A DNA stretch of 35,836 nt from Microcaldota archaeon (GCA_030040895.1 JASHSJ010000022.1:1-35836), one strand, 5' to 3'; counted from the first letter of the stretch, positions 26,953-35,031 are shown. Program-made: numbers and translations. The notes: generated by a model from the letters alone, not told the origin.

Positions 26953-28302
26953 ATGAAACTAAAAATCAGAAGGAATTCTCTCAACGAGCAGGAAACCTTC
27001 GAGCAGAAGGTTATGAGGAAGCACAGGAAACTCAGGGGCAAAATAGAGATAATAGGCAGGACTAGGATAAAGACGACTGAAGACCTTGCGACGTTCTACA
27101 CTCCTGGAGTGGCATACGTGAGCTCAGCCATCAGGGAGAACAAAGAACTCTCATATGAATACACTGGCAGAGGCAACAGGATTGCGATAATAAGCGACGG
27201 AACGAGGATCTTGGGGCTGGGAAACATAGGCCCATACGCTGGCATGCCTGTCATGGAGAGCAAGGCACTCCTATTCAAGAAATTTGGCAACGTCGATGCA
27301 ATCCCGCTGGTGCTCAACTGCAGAAGTGCTGATGATATAGTGGCAGTAGCGAAGGCACTGGAACCTGCGATCGGAGGCATAAACATAGAGGATATAGAAG
27401 CGCCGAAGTGCTTTGAGATAGTTGACAGGCTCCATGAAAAACTTGACATACCAGTGTTCCATGATGACAGACATGGAACATCAGTTGCAATACTGGCAGC
27501 GCTCAAGAATGCTCTGAAGTACCAGAGAAAGCAGCTAAGGAAGGTGAAGATTGTCATAAATGGCATAGGTGCGGCAGGAGTCGGAACTGCACAGCTACTC
27601 ATAGCGGCTGGTGCAACTGACATAACAATGTGTGATAGGACTGGAATCCTTTACAAAGGAAGGAAGGAGAACATGAACGACGTTAAGGCAGCGCTTGCAG
27701 AACACACAAACAAATCCATGATAAAAGGGCAGCTACAAGACGCTGCCAGGGACGCAGATGTACTAATAGGATTGTCTACTGCCGGTGCTTTCAACGCAAG
27801 ATTAATCAAGAGCATGAAAAGCAAGCCAGTAGTTTTCGCGCTTGCAAACCCAGAGCCGGAGATAAGATATCATTTGGCAAAGGAGGCAGGAGCAGAGATA
27901 GTCGCAACCGGCGCAAGCAACACAACAAACCAGGTAAACAACCTTCTCGTATTCCCCGCAATATTCAGAGGAGCGCTTGACGTTGGCGCCAAGAAGATAA
28001 ACACCGCAATGCAGCTCGCGGCAAGCGATGCACTAGCTAGGAGCATAAGCGAAAAACGTCTTAGCGCTGATTTCATAATACCAAATTTCGTGAACTCCAA
28101 CATGGCAGAGATAACTGCCGATGTTGCATGCGCAGTTGCGAAGGCCGCAATGCAAACGGGGGTTAGCAGGACAAAGGTCGACCTCAAGCACATGAGAAAA
28201 AACGTGAGAAGCATGCTGAAGAGATATTCGAAAATAGAAAGGATGGTGGCGAGGATGGGCGACGGAAGCCTGTTCAGCGGAATATTCGGAAGGAGGGAAT
28301 GA
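26953..28302 (+). CDS. NAD(P)-dependent malic enzyme
   Basis: Oxidative decarboxylation of malate to pyruvate and CO2. The 449 residues hold FYTPGVAYVSSAI, the GLGNIGPYAGMPVMESKALLFK block with the catalytic Lys, the metal site EDIEAPKCFEI and FHDDRHGTS (family usually has HDDQHGT), and the dinucleotide fold INGIGAAGVG. The length matches the short prokaryotic class without a phosphotransacetylase domain. ATG 26953 is preferred over GTG 26929, which lies upstream of the predicted transcript start. It is divergent from sdhA. An AAGGAGGG near its 3' end serves ccdA. Confidence 0.93.
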   Translation: MKLKIRRNSLNEQETFEQKVMRKHRKLRGKIEIIGRTRIKTTEDLATFYTPGVAYVSSAIRENKELSYEYTGRGNRIAIISDGTRILGLGNIGPYAGMPVMESKALLFKKFGNVDAIPLVLNCRSADDIVAVAKALEPAIGGINIEDIEAPKCFEIVDRLHEKLDIPVFHDDRHGTSVAILAALKNALKYQRKQLRKVKIVINGIGAAGVGTAQLLIAAGATDITMCDRTGILYKGRKENMNDVKAALAEHTNKSMIKGQLQDAARDADVLIGLSTAGAFNARLIKSMKSKPVVFALANPEPEIRYHLAKEAGAEIVATGASNTTNQVNNLLVFPAIFRGALDVGAKKINTAMQLAASDALARSISEKRLSADFIIPNFVNSNMAEITADVACAVAKAAMQTGVSRTKVDLKHMRKNVRSMLKRYSKIERMVARMGDGSLFSGIFGRRE

Positions 28303-28303
28303 T

Positions 28304-29023
28304 GTGAGGAACCAGGATATAATCTTCCTGAACTCGGTATTCTTTGTCATCGGGTTCATAATTGTGTTCTCTGTAGTAGGGATATTGCTCCAGACGCTAG
28401 TGTCCAGCGTGGCACTAGGACTCATGAACACGCTGAGGATCATTGGGGGAGCAGTGATAATAGCATTTGGCGTGCTGTTGATCGCATCAATCAGATACTA
28501 CATACCGATATTCACGAGGGAGTACAAGATAAAGCCAGCTCGATTCAGCAACAGCTTCATTTCTTCACTTGTGTTTGGGATTGCATTTGCGATTGGGTGG
28601 ACTCCTTGCGTCGGACCGATACTGGGCTCCATATATGCACTGGCCATAACTTCACCCAGCATAGGGTTCTTGCTGCTTCTTGCATACTCACTTGGACTCG
28701 GGATCCCTTTCCTAATAGCAGGCGCATTCATATCAAAGGTATCAGGATTCATGAAGAAGATAGGCCCATTCCTGAAATATTTCAACATAATTGGTGGAAT
28801 ATTCCTGATAGCGCTCGGAATATTGGTAGTATCTGATTACATAGGCATTTTATCTGTCTTCCTGATCAACATGAACGGTTATATAGAAGTTAACGGCTCA
28901 CTTAATTTCATAATAGCAATATTTGCCGGAATCTTGACTTTCTTGTCACCGTGCATACTGCCGCTGGTGCCAGCATATCTTTCATATATTGGAGGGACGA
29001 TGGCTGAGACGGAGAGAAAATGA
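28304..29023 (+). CDS. ccdA: CcdA-type thiol-redox membrane protein, circularly permuted
   Basis: Moves reducing equivalents across the membrane to an outward thioredoxin-like partner. The 239 residues have six hydrophobic helices and only two cysteines, Cys102 in GWTPCVGP and Cys217 in LSPCILPL, the two halves of the CcdA redox pair. In normal CcdA the SPC helix is first and the WTPC helix fourth; here the order is 2-3-4-5-6-1, with the SPC helix followed by PAYLSYIGG at the C terminus. The GTG start is fixed by AGGAGGG 6 bases upstream and by the malic-enzyme stop one base before, so no N-terminal helix is missing. The stop overlaps the next gene as ATGA. Confidence 0.9.
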   Translation: MRNQDIIFLNSVFFVIGFIIVFSVVGILLQTLVSSVALGLMNTLRIIGGAVIIAFGVLLIASIRYYIPIFTREYKIKPARFSNSFISSLVFGIAFAIGWTPCVGPILGSIYALAITSPSIGFLLLLAYSLGLGIPFLIAGAFISKVSGFMKKIGPFLKYFNIIGGIFLIALGILVVSDYIGILSVFLINMNGYIEVNGSLNFIIAIFAGILTFLSPCILPLVPAYLSYIGGTMAETERK

Positions 29024-30090
29024 AAATAAGTCCTTATATTATAGTGTTTGGTGCAATAGCGGCAATAATAGTACTGGCTGCTTTGTCCACTTACTTCTTC
29101 AACCAGAGCCAGCCTTCGGCAAACAGCATATCATTGGCTAACCTCACGGACTACGGACCGGCGCCAGCCCTAAATGGATCTGGAGGCTGGATAAACTCAC
29201 AGCCACTGAACCTCAGCCAGCTGAGGGGCAAGGTAGTGCTTATTGACTTCTGGACCTATTCTTGCATAAACTGCATACGGTCCATTCCGTACTTGAATGC
29301 CTGGTATGCAAAATACAAGAACGATGGACTGGTGATAATAGGAGTTTCGACTCCTGAATTTTTGTTCGAGCACAACTACACGAACGTGGCAAATGCTGTG
29401 CAGAGGTTCGGGATACAATATCCGGTAATGCTTGACAACAATTATTCGACGTGGACTGCCTATGACAATCACTACTGGCCAGCTGACTATCTTATAGACG
29501 CAAACGGCGATGTCAGATACGTGCAGTTTGGAGAAGGAAACTACAATGTGACCGAGAAGGCAATACAAGTGCTGCTTGAAAATGCGGGATATTCAGTACC
29601 AACAAATCTCATAAACATAACCAGCCCTGTTAACTTCTCGCTTATAGGAAGCCCGGAGCTTTATCTTGGCTACGGAACCGCAAGGCAGCCAATAGGAAAT
29701 CAGCAGGGCTTCGACCCTGACAATGTTGTAGATTACGGGACGCCAAATGTAACACAGATGAACACTGCTTATTTTGGCGGATCCTGGTACAATGCGCCTG
29801 ATAGCATGATATCGGTCAATGGGTCAAAAATCTTCCTGATATATGATGCAAAGTTCGTGAACGTGGTGGCAAGCGGCAACGGCACTGTGAACCTGACGAT
29901 AAGCCTGGACGGCGCACCGCTGCCTGCGAACAGCCTGGGCGCAGATGCGAAGATTGTAAATGGAAACGCAGTAGTCCAGGTGAACTCGCCGCGGCTCTAC
30001 AACATAATCGAAACTCCGGGATACGGAACCCACGAACTCGAAATAGACGCGCAGCCCGGATTCAGGATCTATACGTTTACTTTCGGCTGA
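29020..30090 (+). CDS. Membrane-anchored thioredoxin-like protein (DipZ C-terminal type)
   Basis: 356 residues. A single N-terminal helix (about 7-27) anchors an outward thioredoxin/TlpA fold: LRGKVVLIDFWTYSCINC with redox Cys82 and Cys85, and the YWPADYLID segment with the cis-proline. From about residue 195 a beta-rich domain with many N-x-S/T sequons follows. The WTYSCINC motif plus the C-terminal beta domain is the arrangement of the C-terminal half of DipZ, where it is fused to CcdA; here the halves are separate genes joined by an ATGA overlap. The pair probably keeps extracytoplasmic thiols reduced or shuffles disulfides. Converges with the Nudix gene, overlapping by 14 bases. Confidence 0.92.
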   Translation: MKISPYIIVFGAIAAIIVLAALSTYFFNQSQPSANSISLANLTDYGPAPALNGSGGWINSQPLNLSQLRGKVVLIDFWTYSCINCIRSIPYLNAWYAKYKNDGLVIIGVSTPEFLFEHNYTNVANAVQRFGIQYPVMLDNNYSTWTAYDNHYWPADYLIDANGDVRYVQFGEGNYNVTEKAIQVLLENAGYSVPTNLINITSPVNFSLIGSPELYLGYGTARQPIGNQQGFDPDNVVDYGTPNVTQMNTAYFGGSWYNAPDSMISVNGSKIFLIYDAKFVNVVASGNGTVNLTISLDGAPLPANSLGADAKIVNGNAVVQVNSPRLYNIIETPGYGTHELEIDAQPGFRIYTFTFG

Positions 30091-30511
30091 GTGCCTGCCT
30101 GAGCTTCCTAAGCACCGGAGCCGGCCTGATGAATACATTATGGTATTCCTTGCCTGTTTCAATATCGTCTATGCTGGCCCATCTGTATTTCCTGTTTTCA
30201 TAGTTCAGCCTTATTGATTTTGTCCTAGCCTTGAATATGAAGAACATATTGGGCCATTTCCTGTTTCCGCTGGACATGTAAACTTTCATGGGTCCAGATA
30301 TCAACTTCAGGCCTTCGCCTGCCATCCCGGTCTCCTCGTGGACCTCGCGCAGCGCGCATTCAAGATAAGACTCGTCAGCGTTCCTGCCTCCGCTGACCAT
30401 GGTCCATTTCCCTGGAGCGAGTATGAATGGAAGCCATACCCTCTTGACTAGCAGTATCTTTTTGTCATTTATTATTGCGCTTACGGTCCCGTCTTTTGAT
30501 ACCTCTATCAT
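30077..30511 (-). CDS. Nudix hydrolase
   Basis: 144 residues with a complete Nudix box GGRNADESYLECALREVHEE followed by TGM, matching G-x5-E-x7-REUxEExGU. Flanking parts are the first strand GTVSAIINDKKILLVKR and the APGKWTMVSGG entry. The family cleaves nucleoside diphosphates linked to another group. The substrate is not predictable. ATG 30511 lies 11 bases downstream of the ABC permease stop on the same strand, so it may be the last gene of that operon. Confidence 0.93.
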   Translation of the reverse strand: MIEVSKDGTVSAIINDKKILLVKRVWLPFILAPGKWTMVSGGRNADESYLECALREVHEETGMAGEGLKLISGPMKVYMSSGNRKWPNMFFIFKARTKSIRLNYENRKYRWASIDDIETGKEYHNVFIRPAPVLRKLRQALSRK

Positions 30512-30522
30512 TATTCCAACCT

Positions 30523-31839
30523 TCAGAGCTGCCTCAGGGCGTCTATTGGCTCCATCTTTGATGCCCTCCAGGCAGGATACACTCCAGCCAGAACGCTGAC
30601 AAGTACGGCAACGCTCAGCGATAGCAGTATGGTTTCCGGGGTAAAGGCCGGGCTGTAGGAAAGGGATGAAGAGCTGCCTGGCGATGCGGCAGCGCCTCCC
30701 CCTCCAGACGTAACGAAAGCTCCACCGCCCCCGCCAAACCCTCCTGCGGCAGCGCCGCCGCGTGGAGCCGTGGTAGTGGCGTTAGTGCTTGTTGACGCCG
30801 AAGACGCGTGCGATATTACGGCTGAGAGCGTGTATGAAGCTCCCACCCCTATTATTATCCCGCTGATTCCTCCGACAAGCCCTATGATCATTGCCTGCGA
30901 CAAAAATATTGTCAGTATGTGCTTCCTCTTGAACCCCAGCGACTTCATGATTCCTATCTCATGAGTTCTTTCATAAACCGCAATTAGCATCACGTTCATT
31001 ATCCCTATTGCAGCGACAAGGAGCGATATCCCGGCTACCACTCCAAGCAGCTCGCTGATGGAACCTATTATGGATGATGTTGTCTCCAGCAGTTGCTGAG
31101 TAGTTAGAACCCTTGCGCTGCTGCCATATATGTCGGAAAGCAGGGTGGACAGCGGGGTCACGTCGGAGAGGTTCTTCGCCTTCACTATGATCGTTGCGTA
31201 TGAGTCCCTGTGCAGGAGTTCCTGGGCTTCCTGCAATGACATCATTACTCCGGTGTCTATTGATATGATCGATGTTCCATAAGACTCGAGCACTCCGCTC
31301 ACGGGGACTGTATAAGTAGAAGAGCTCTTTCCGCTCTGCAATTCCAAAGTCAGTGGCTGTCCAACGGTAACTACTTGGGAGCTGGAGCTACTGGGAAATG
31401 CAACATCATATCCTATAACAGATGAGGGCGATAGTGTATCCTGGTACATGGATCCCTGGTACAGGCTTACGTTCCCAAGCAACTCTTGAAGTCCCTGGGG
31501 AGATATTCCTATTATGGTAACGCTGGTGTTATGCCCGTTTGCCAGCGCGCTGGCAGATCCTGTTACTATTGGTATGGTGTAGTTCACGCCGGCCAGCGTC
31601 GATATCCTCGCGGTGTCAGCAGATGTGAATCCTGTTGAGGATGAAGATGACAGTATTATGGATGTGGGCCCAAGAGATGACAGCTCTGCCGATATGCTGT
31701 TGCTTATTCCCTGCGTTTGCGATATCAGCGCTATGATAGAAGCAACTCCTATGGCTACCATCATGACCGTCAGCGCTGTCCTTATTTTCTTCTCGCTGAG
31801 GTCCTTGAGGCTCAGCCACATTATGTCTTTTGCTTCCAT
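30523..31839 (-). CDS. ABC transporter permease, MacB/LolC type
   Basis: 438 residues with one N-terminal helix (about 20-40), a large extracytoplasmic domain (about 45-255) and three further helices (263-288, 308-342, 403-423), the four-helix FtsX/MacB layout. The YERTHEIGIMKSLGFKRKHI segment after helix 2 is the conserved coupling region, and the protein ends PAWRASKMEPIDALR as in the family. Unusually, the loop between helices 3 and 4 holds a Gly/Ala/Ser-rich insertion (about 346-395). Last of three overlapping genes; its start overlaps the surface-protein gene by 19 bases. MacB-type systems use mechanical force on extracytoplasmic substrates. Confidence 0.92.
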   Translation of the reverse strand: MEAKDIMWLSLKDLSEKKIRTALTVMMVAIGVASIIALISQTQGISNSISAELSSLGPTSIILSSSSSTGFTSADTARISTLAGVNYTIPIVTGSASALANGHNTSVTIIGISPQGLQELLGNVSLYQGSMYQDTLSPSSVIGYDVAFPSSSSSQVVTVGQPLTLELQSGKSSSTYTVPVSGVLESYGTSIISIDTGVMMSLQEAQELLHRDSYATIIVKAKNLSDVTPLSTLLSDIYGSSARVLTTQQLLETTSSIIGSISELLGVVAGISLLVAAIGIMNVMLIAVYERTHEIGIMKSLGFKRKHILTIFLSQAMIIGLVGGISGIIIGVGASYTLSAVISHASSASTSTNATTTAPRGGAAAGGFGGGGGAFVTSGGGGAAASPGSSSSLSYSPAFTPETILLSLSVAVLVSVLAGVYPAWRASKMEPIDALRQL

Positions 31840-33197
31840 CTCTGGCGCACCCAGTGCGGTATCGATGCTATGCTCTTTCGCACCGAGAAGTGAGCATCGT
31901 GCTTTTTCTTCTCCTTCACGAAGGCGTACGACAGCGCTATTATTATGATGACCGATATTATAGACCAGCCAAGCAGCAGGCCGTTGCCTCCTCCCATCAC
32001 AACCCTGGCACCTGCCGGTCCTGTGGTGCCAGAATATCTTGAAGTGAAGTTGCTGCCGACAACTGTTGCATTTACGTAAATCATAGTGGTTTCGTTCTGC
32101 CTCAGGCTGTTCAGGTAGTTTATCAGTATCGGGATTTTGTAAGTGCCGCTAGCCGTGCTATTCCCAACAACCAGTGTCAGGGTCACCGGAGCCTGGCTAT
32201 CTGATGATATGTCACCGACGTAGACCGGATTGGAGCCAAAGCTCGCGAATCCTTTGGGGAGCTCTGCCATCGCGGTCACGGCCGATGCTCCGGATGTGCC
32301 AACATCCGTAAGCACGAATGATATCGAGAATATGCCACCAGGCGTCGTCGATGTCGGGGACAGTGTTAACCCTGATGAAAGGAGATTTATCCCGCCTATC
32401 GGTATCAGCGATGTGCTGTTCGACAGCTGCTCAAGATTATTGCCAGTATAGAACGTGGCCGTCAAGTTCATTGGAAATGACTCGATAGATGCATTTCTTG
32501 ACACAAAAAGCTGCGCGTTTATGTAGTATTCTGAGCCAGGGGTTAATGACCCCACCTCTGCCTGCTGGCTGCCAACTATGGCACCATCTATGCTTGGAAC
32601 ACTAAAGTGCACGTACAGGGACTTGATAGTGCTGTTGCCAGTATTTGTGAGGTTTATGGATAGGTTTTGGATGGTGCCGGATTCAATTGTCTTGGGGTTT
32701 ATGCTGACCTGCAGCTGAGACGGGCACGTCTGAACTTCAAAGGTCATGTTCCTGACTTCTGAATCTTCGTAGTAGGTGAGGTAGTAGTAGTTTATAGATA
32801 TGCCTGCGGTGGTTATCAGAGACGCGTTAGAGGCAACGAATATCGGCATGTCTAAAGTGACCGAATTATATGGAAGAATCCTTCCGATATAGTTGGTGCC
32901 GTTGCCTGCTACAGTTAGGCTCTTTGTCGATAAGAGGGATAACGACGTGTACTGCATTATTGTGCCACTCAGGTTCGATATGCCGAGGCTTGGGTTTGTG
33001 TTGCCAAGATTTGACACCATAATGGGCACGTAGTTTGTCTGGCCCTTGCAAAGCGTTGTCAGGTTTGATGTTACCGAGAACGTTGGCGGGTTTGGTATGG
33101 GCGATGGGCCGCTAGTCCCTGCCATCGCAAGTCCACTGACCATTACTACGGCCAGTATTGATATTATGCTTATCATGCTTGTTGTTTTCTTCATCAC
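31821..33197 (-). CDS. Surface protein with Ig-like/CARDB-type domains, ABC partner
   Basis: 458 residues: a signal segment (about 8-26), an extracytoplasmic region of about 370 residues with at least three beta-sandwich-like modules (one begins at LQVSINPKTIESGTIQNLSI, another at LTLSPTSTTPGGIFSISFVL), a C-terminal membrane helix (407-426) and a basic cytoplasmic tail. It resembles COG1361-type S-layer-like proteins that accompany MacB-like transporters in archaea, and may work as the equivalent of a periplasmic adaptor; that role is inference. Many N-x-S/T sequons. It overlaps both neighbours (4 and 19 bases). Confidence 0.85.
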   Translation of the reverse strand: MMKKTTSMISIISILAVVMVSGLAMAGTSGPSPIPNPPTFSVTSNLTTLCKGQTNYVPIMVSNLGNTNPSLGISNLSGTIMQYTSLSLLSTKSLTVAGNGTNYIGRILPYNSVTLDMPIFVASNASLITTAGISINYYYLTYYEDSEVRNMTFEVQTCPSQLQVSINPKTIESGTIQNLSINLTNTGNSTIKSLYVHFSVPSIDGAIVGSQQAEVGSLTPGSEYYINAQLFVSRNASIESFPMNLTATFYTGNNLEQLSNSTSLIPIGGINLLSSGLTLSPTSTTPGGIFSISFVLTDVGTSGASAVTAMAELPKGFASFGSNPVYVGDISSDSQAPVTLTLVVGNSTASGTYKIPILINYLNSLRQNETTMIYVNATVVGSNFTSRYSGTTGPAGARVVMGGGNGLLLGWSIISVIIIIALSYAFVKEKKKHDAHFSVRKSIASIPHWVRQRWKQKT

Positions 33198-33883
33198 AGC
33201 ACCTTTTCTCTTTCTATCCGTCCATCTCTAATGTAGATGATCTTATCGCAATACTTCGTTGTCTCGACATTGTGAGTCACCATTATTATAGTGACATGTT
33301 GCTCTTTGCATATCCTGCTGAGGAGCTTGACAACGTTCTCGCCTGACTTGCTGTCAAGGTCTCCGGTTGGCTCATCTGCAAGTATTAACGATGGGTTGTT
33401 GACAAGAGCACGGGCTATGGCAACCCGCTGCTGCTCTCCGCCGCTCAGCTTGTTTGTCTGCAGATTGATCCTCCCCTCTAGGCCCAGCTGGTTAAGCAGC
33501 ACTTCCGCCCTTTTCCATCTTTCGCTATCCGACATGGGTGTAACGAGCAGCGGGAGAGCCACGTTCTGGCCAGCATTGAGGCCTGCTATTAGATTGAACG
33601 CCTGGAATACAAAGCCGAGTTTTTTGTTCCTGAATTCAGCCAGCGCATCCCCGTTCATGGATGCCGTAGGAATGCCATCAATGTAGAGCTCGCCCGATGT
33701 TGGCTTGTCTATGGTGCCGAGTATGTGCATGAGGGTTGATTTTCCGCTGCCGGAAGGGCCAACTATGGCAGCGAACTCGCCCTTCTTGAGCGTGAACGAA
33801 ACCCTGTCCAGTGCCTGCACCTTTATAGACCCTGATTGATAGACTTTTGACAGGTTGTGTGCCCTAACTGAGTTTTGTTCCAT
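33194..33883 (-). CDS. ABC transporter ATPase, LolD/MacB type
   Basis: 229 residues with all ABC motifs: Walker A GPSGSGKST (42-50), Q-loop FVFQAFNL, signature LSGGEQQR (146-153), Walker B with D-loop LILADEPTGDLD (166-177) and switch histidine in VTHN. It powers the permease encoded two genes downstream. First gene of the operon; its stop overlaps the next start by four bases. The leader contains a perfect 9-bp inverted repeat (33903-33930). Confidence 0.97.
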   Translation of the reverse strand: MEQNSVRAHNLSKVYQSGSIKVQALDRVSFTLKKGEFAAIVGPSGSGKSTLMHILGTIDKPTSGELYIDGIPTASMNGDALAEFRNKKLGFVFQAFNLIAGLNAGQNVALPLLVTPMSDSERWKRAEVLLNQLGLEGRINLQTNKLSGGEQQRVAIARALVNNPSLILADEPTGDLDSKSGENVVKLLSRICKEQHVTIIMVTHNVETTKYCDKIIYIRDGRIEREKVL

Positions 33884-33902
33884 AGTTTCACTTGTTTGTT
33901 AC

Positions 33903-33930
33903 CTAAGAAGGGGCTCCCAGGCCTTCTTAG
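33903..33930. repeat. Inverted repeat in the ABC operon leader
   Basis: Arms CTAAGAAGG (33903-33911) and CCTTCTTAG (33922-33930) are perfect reverse complements, separated by 10 bases. It lies 20 bases upstream of the ATPase ATG, so it could be an operator or an RNA hairpin in the leader. Confidence 0.7.
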
Positions 33931-33965
33931 AAATTCGAACACCTTCCTCCATCAGGCATCACATA

Positions 33966-33985
33966 ATAGTCTAAAATTAGACTAT
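33966..33985. repeat. Inverted repeat overlapping a promoter, possible operator
   Basis: Arms ATAGTCTAA and TTAGACTAT, 9 bp each with a 2-base spacer. The right arm runs into ACTATATATG, a TATA-like element usable in either direction. A dimeric regulator bound here would block TBP. Confidence 0.7.
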
Positions 33986-33987
33986 AT

Positions 33988-34024
33988 ATGTTTCCGTTTT
34001 GAGTTTTTATAATGTTTCCGTTTT
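33988..34024. repeat. Direct repeat of 13 bases
   Basis: ATGTTTCCGTTTT occurs at 33988-34000 and again at 34012-34024, 24 bases apart. It includes one in-frame ATG of the downstream reading frame. Confidence 0.75.
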
Positions 34025-34080
34025 TTTCGGCTGAGGAAAGACATTTATATCATGCAACGCGAGAATCAAAAGGGGAATTG

Positions 34081-34605
34081 ATGAACGCGGAAAGGGCTCA
34101 GTTAATAACAAGACTTGACTTTACAAAGTGCACACGGTACCATCGTGACTGCTTTGAGCTAAAGGACAGGCACTGGCCATATTATGGCATACTTGGAGAT
34201 CATAACTGGCTGCACATGACGCGCCTGGATGTACTTGCACTAGAAGGAGGAAAAATGTATAATCTTGCTAACGTACCCATGAGTAAAGAATGGATGCCAA
34301 AAATTGGAATGCGTATGCCTGAAGGCTACAAATCCTGGTCATCAAGCCAATATGGAAGCGAAGACTGGTTGAGATATGGGCCATGGAATGCAAGGCTGCC
34401 AAGTCTTGTTGCTGGTGACATAATAATTGAAAGATACGGCAGAAGTCCATACATCCCTTTGCCGATAGAGTCAAAGTATTTTCTTGTCCTTGATGATGCA
34501 AAAACGCACCTATGGCTGCTGCCTATGGACAAGATTCCAAAAGACCCGAGAGAACTGCTCAGGAGCACACTGGGCTTTGGAGTTGGCAGGAGCATTCGCC
34601 GCTGA
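34081..34605 (+). CDS. Hypothetical protein
   Basis: 174 residues, no family recognised. It is rich in aromatic residues (W, Y, H) and appears soluble: no signal and no membrane segment. Segments with possible functional residues are TKCTRYHRDCFELKDRHW, ILGDHNWLHMTR and SLVAGDIIIERYG. The mixed hydrophobic/charged pattern suggests an alpha/beta fold. The frame is open back to ATG 34012, but ATG 34081 has AAGGGGA about 6 bases upstream, so it is preferred. It is divergent from the ABC operon and shares the inverted-repeat promoter region, suggesting possible co-regulation. Confidence 0.6.
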   Translation: MNAERAQLITRLDFTKCTRYHRDCFELKDRHWPYYGILGDHNWLHMTRLDVLALEGGKMYNLANVPMSKEWMPKIGMRMPEGYKSWSSSQYGSEDWLRYGPWNARLPSLVAGDIIIERYGRSPYIPLPIESKYFLVLDDAKTHLWLLPMDKIPKDPRELLRSTLGFGVGRSIRR

Positions 34606-34621
34606 CCTGATTAATGCAGTA

Positions 34622-34629
34622 TTATAAAT
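34622..34629 (+). promoter_or_regulatory. TATA box of the DUF3566-like gene
   Basis: TTATAAAT centred near 34625 predicts a start near 34651. This would give an 8-base leader before ATG 34659 and excludes the longer frame starting at 34614. Confidence 0.5.
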
Positions 34630-34658
34630 GCATCTTTACAAGATATTGCGGTGAAACA

Positions 34659-34898
34659 ATGGGAATCAAGGTAGACAAGATAGACTACATATCCTTTGCT
34701 GAGTTCTATGCGGTCGTATCAGCCATAATAGGCTTGATATTCGGAATAGTAACGCTCTTAGCGAGCCCAATAGCTGGAATAATAAGCATATTGATTGGCT
34801 TGATTGGGGGCGCAATAGGAGGATTTATAGTTGGGATAATATTTGCCCTGCTCTATAACATCGCATTCAGCAGGATCATAAAGTTCGAAGTGAATTAA
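34659..34898 (+). CDS. Small membrane protein, DUF3566-like
   Basis: 79 residues. A short polar N terminus (GIKVDKIDYISFAEFY) precedes two glycine-rich helices (about 16-36 and 38-66), and the protein ends YNIAFSRIIKFEVN. This resembles archaeal DUF3566-type membrane proteins, whose role is unknown. ATG 34659 is preferred because GGTGA lies 6 bases upstream. Confidence 0.68.
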   Translation: MGIKVDKIDYISFAEFYAVVSAIIGLIFGIVTLLASPIAGIISILIGLIGGAIGGFIVGIIFALLYNIAFSRIIKFEVN

Positions 34899-34947
34899 GC
34901 GTTCGAGCCTCAACATGCATAGATTATGAAGCGAATGAATCAATTGT

Positions 34948-34956
34948 AAATATTTA
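34948..34956 (+). promoter_or_regulatory. Candidate TATA box of the coiled-coil surface protein gene
   Basis: AAATATTTA centred near 34952 predicts a start near 34979 and a leader of about 58 bases. A second candidate, GTATAAGA at 35001, would give a leader of only about 6 bases. The region 34899-35036 has no other gene. Confidence 0.35.
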
Positions 34957-35015
34957 AGCGATTTCGTTTTCAACTACCTAAAACCTAAATATCAAGAAAG
35001 GTATAAGAAGAAGCA

Positions 35016-35031
35016 CAGGAAGTACTTCCTG
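35016..35031. repeat. Perfect 16-bp palindrome just before a start codon
   Basis: CAGGAAGTACTTCCTG is its own reverse complement and ends 5 bases before ATG 35037. It contains AGGAAG, a possible ribosome site, and would suit a dimeric DNA-binding protein. Confidence 0.7.

Noticed and set aside
28304-29023. CcdA as a truncated pseudogene missing helix 1
   Set aside because: Helix 1 with SPCILPL is present at the C terminus, both cysteines are intact and the start has a strong ribosome site.
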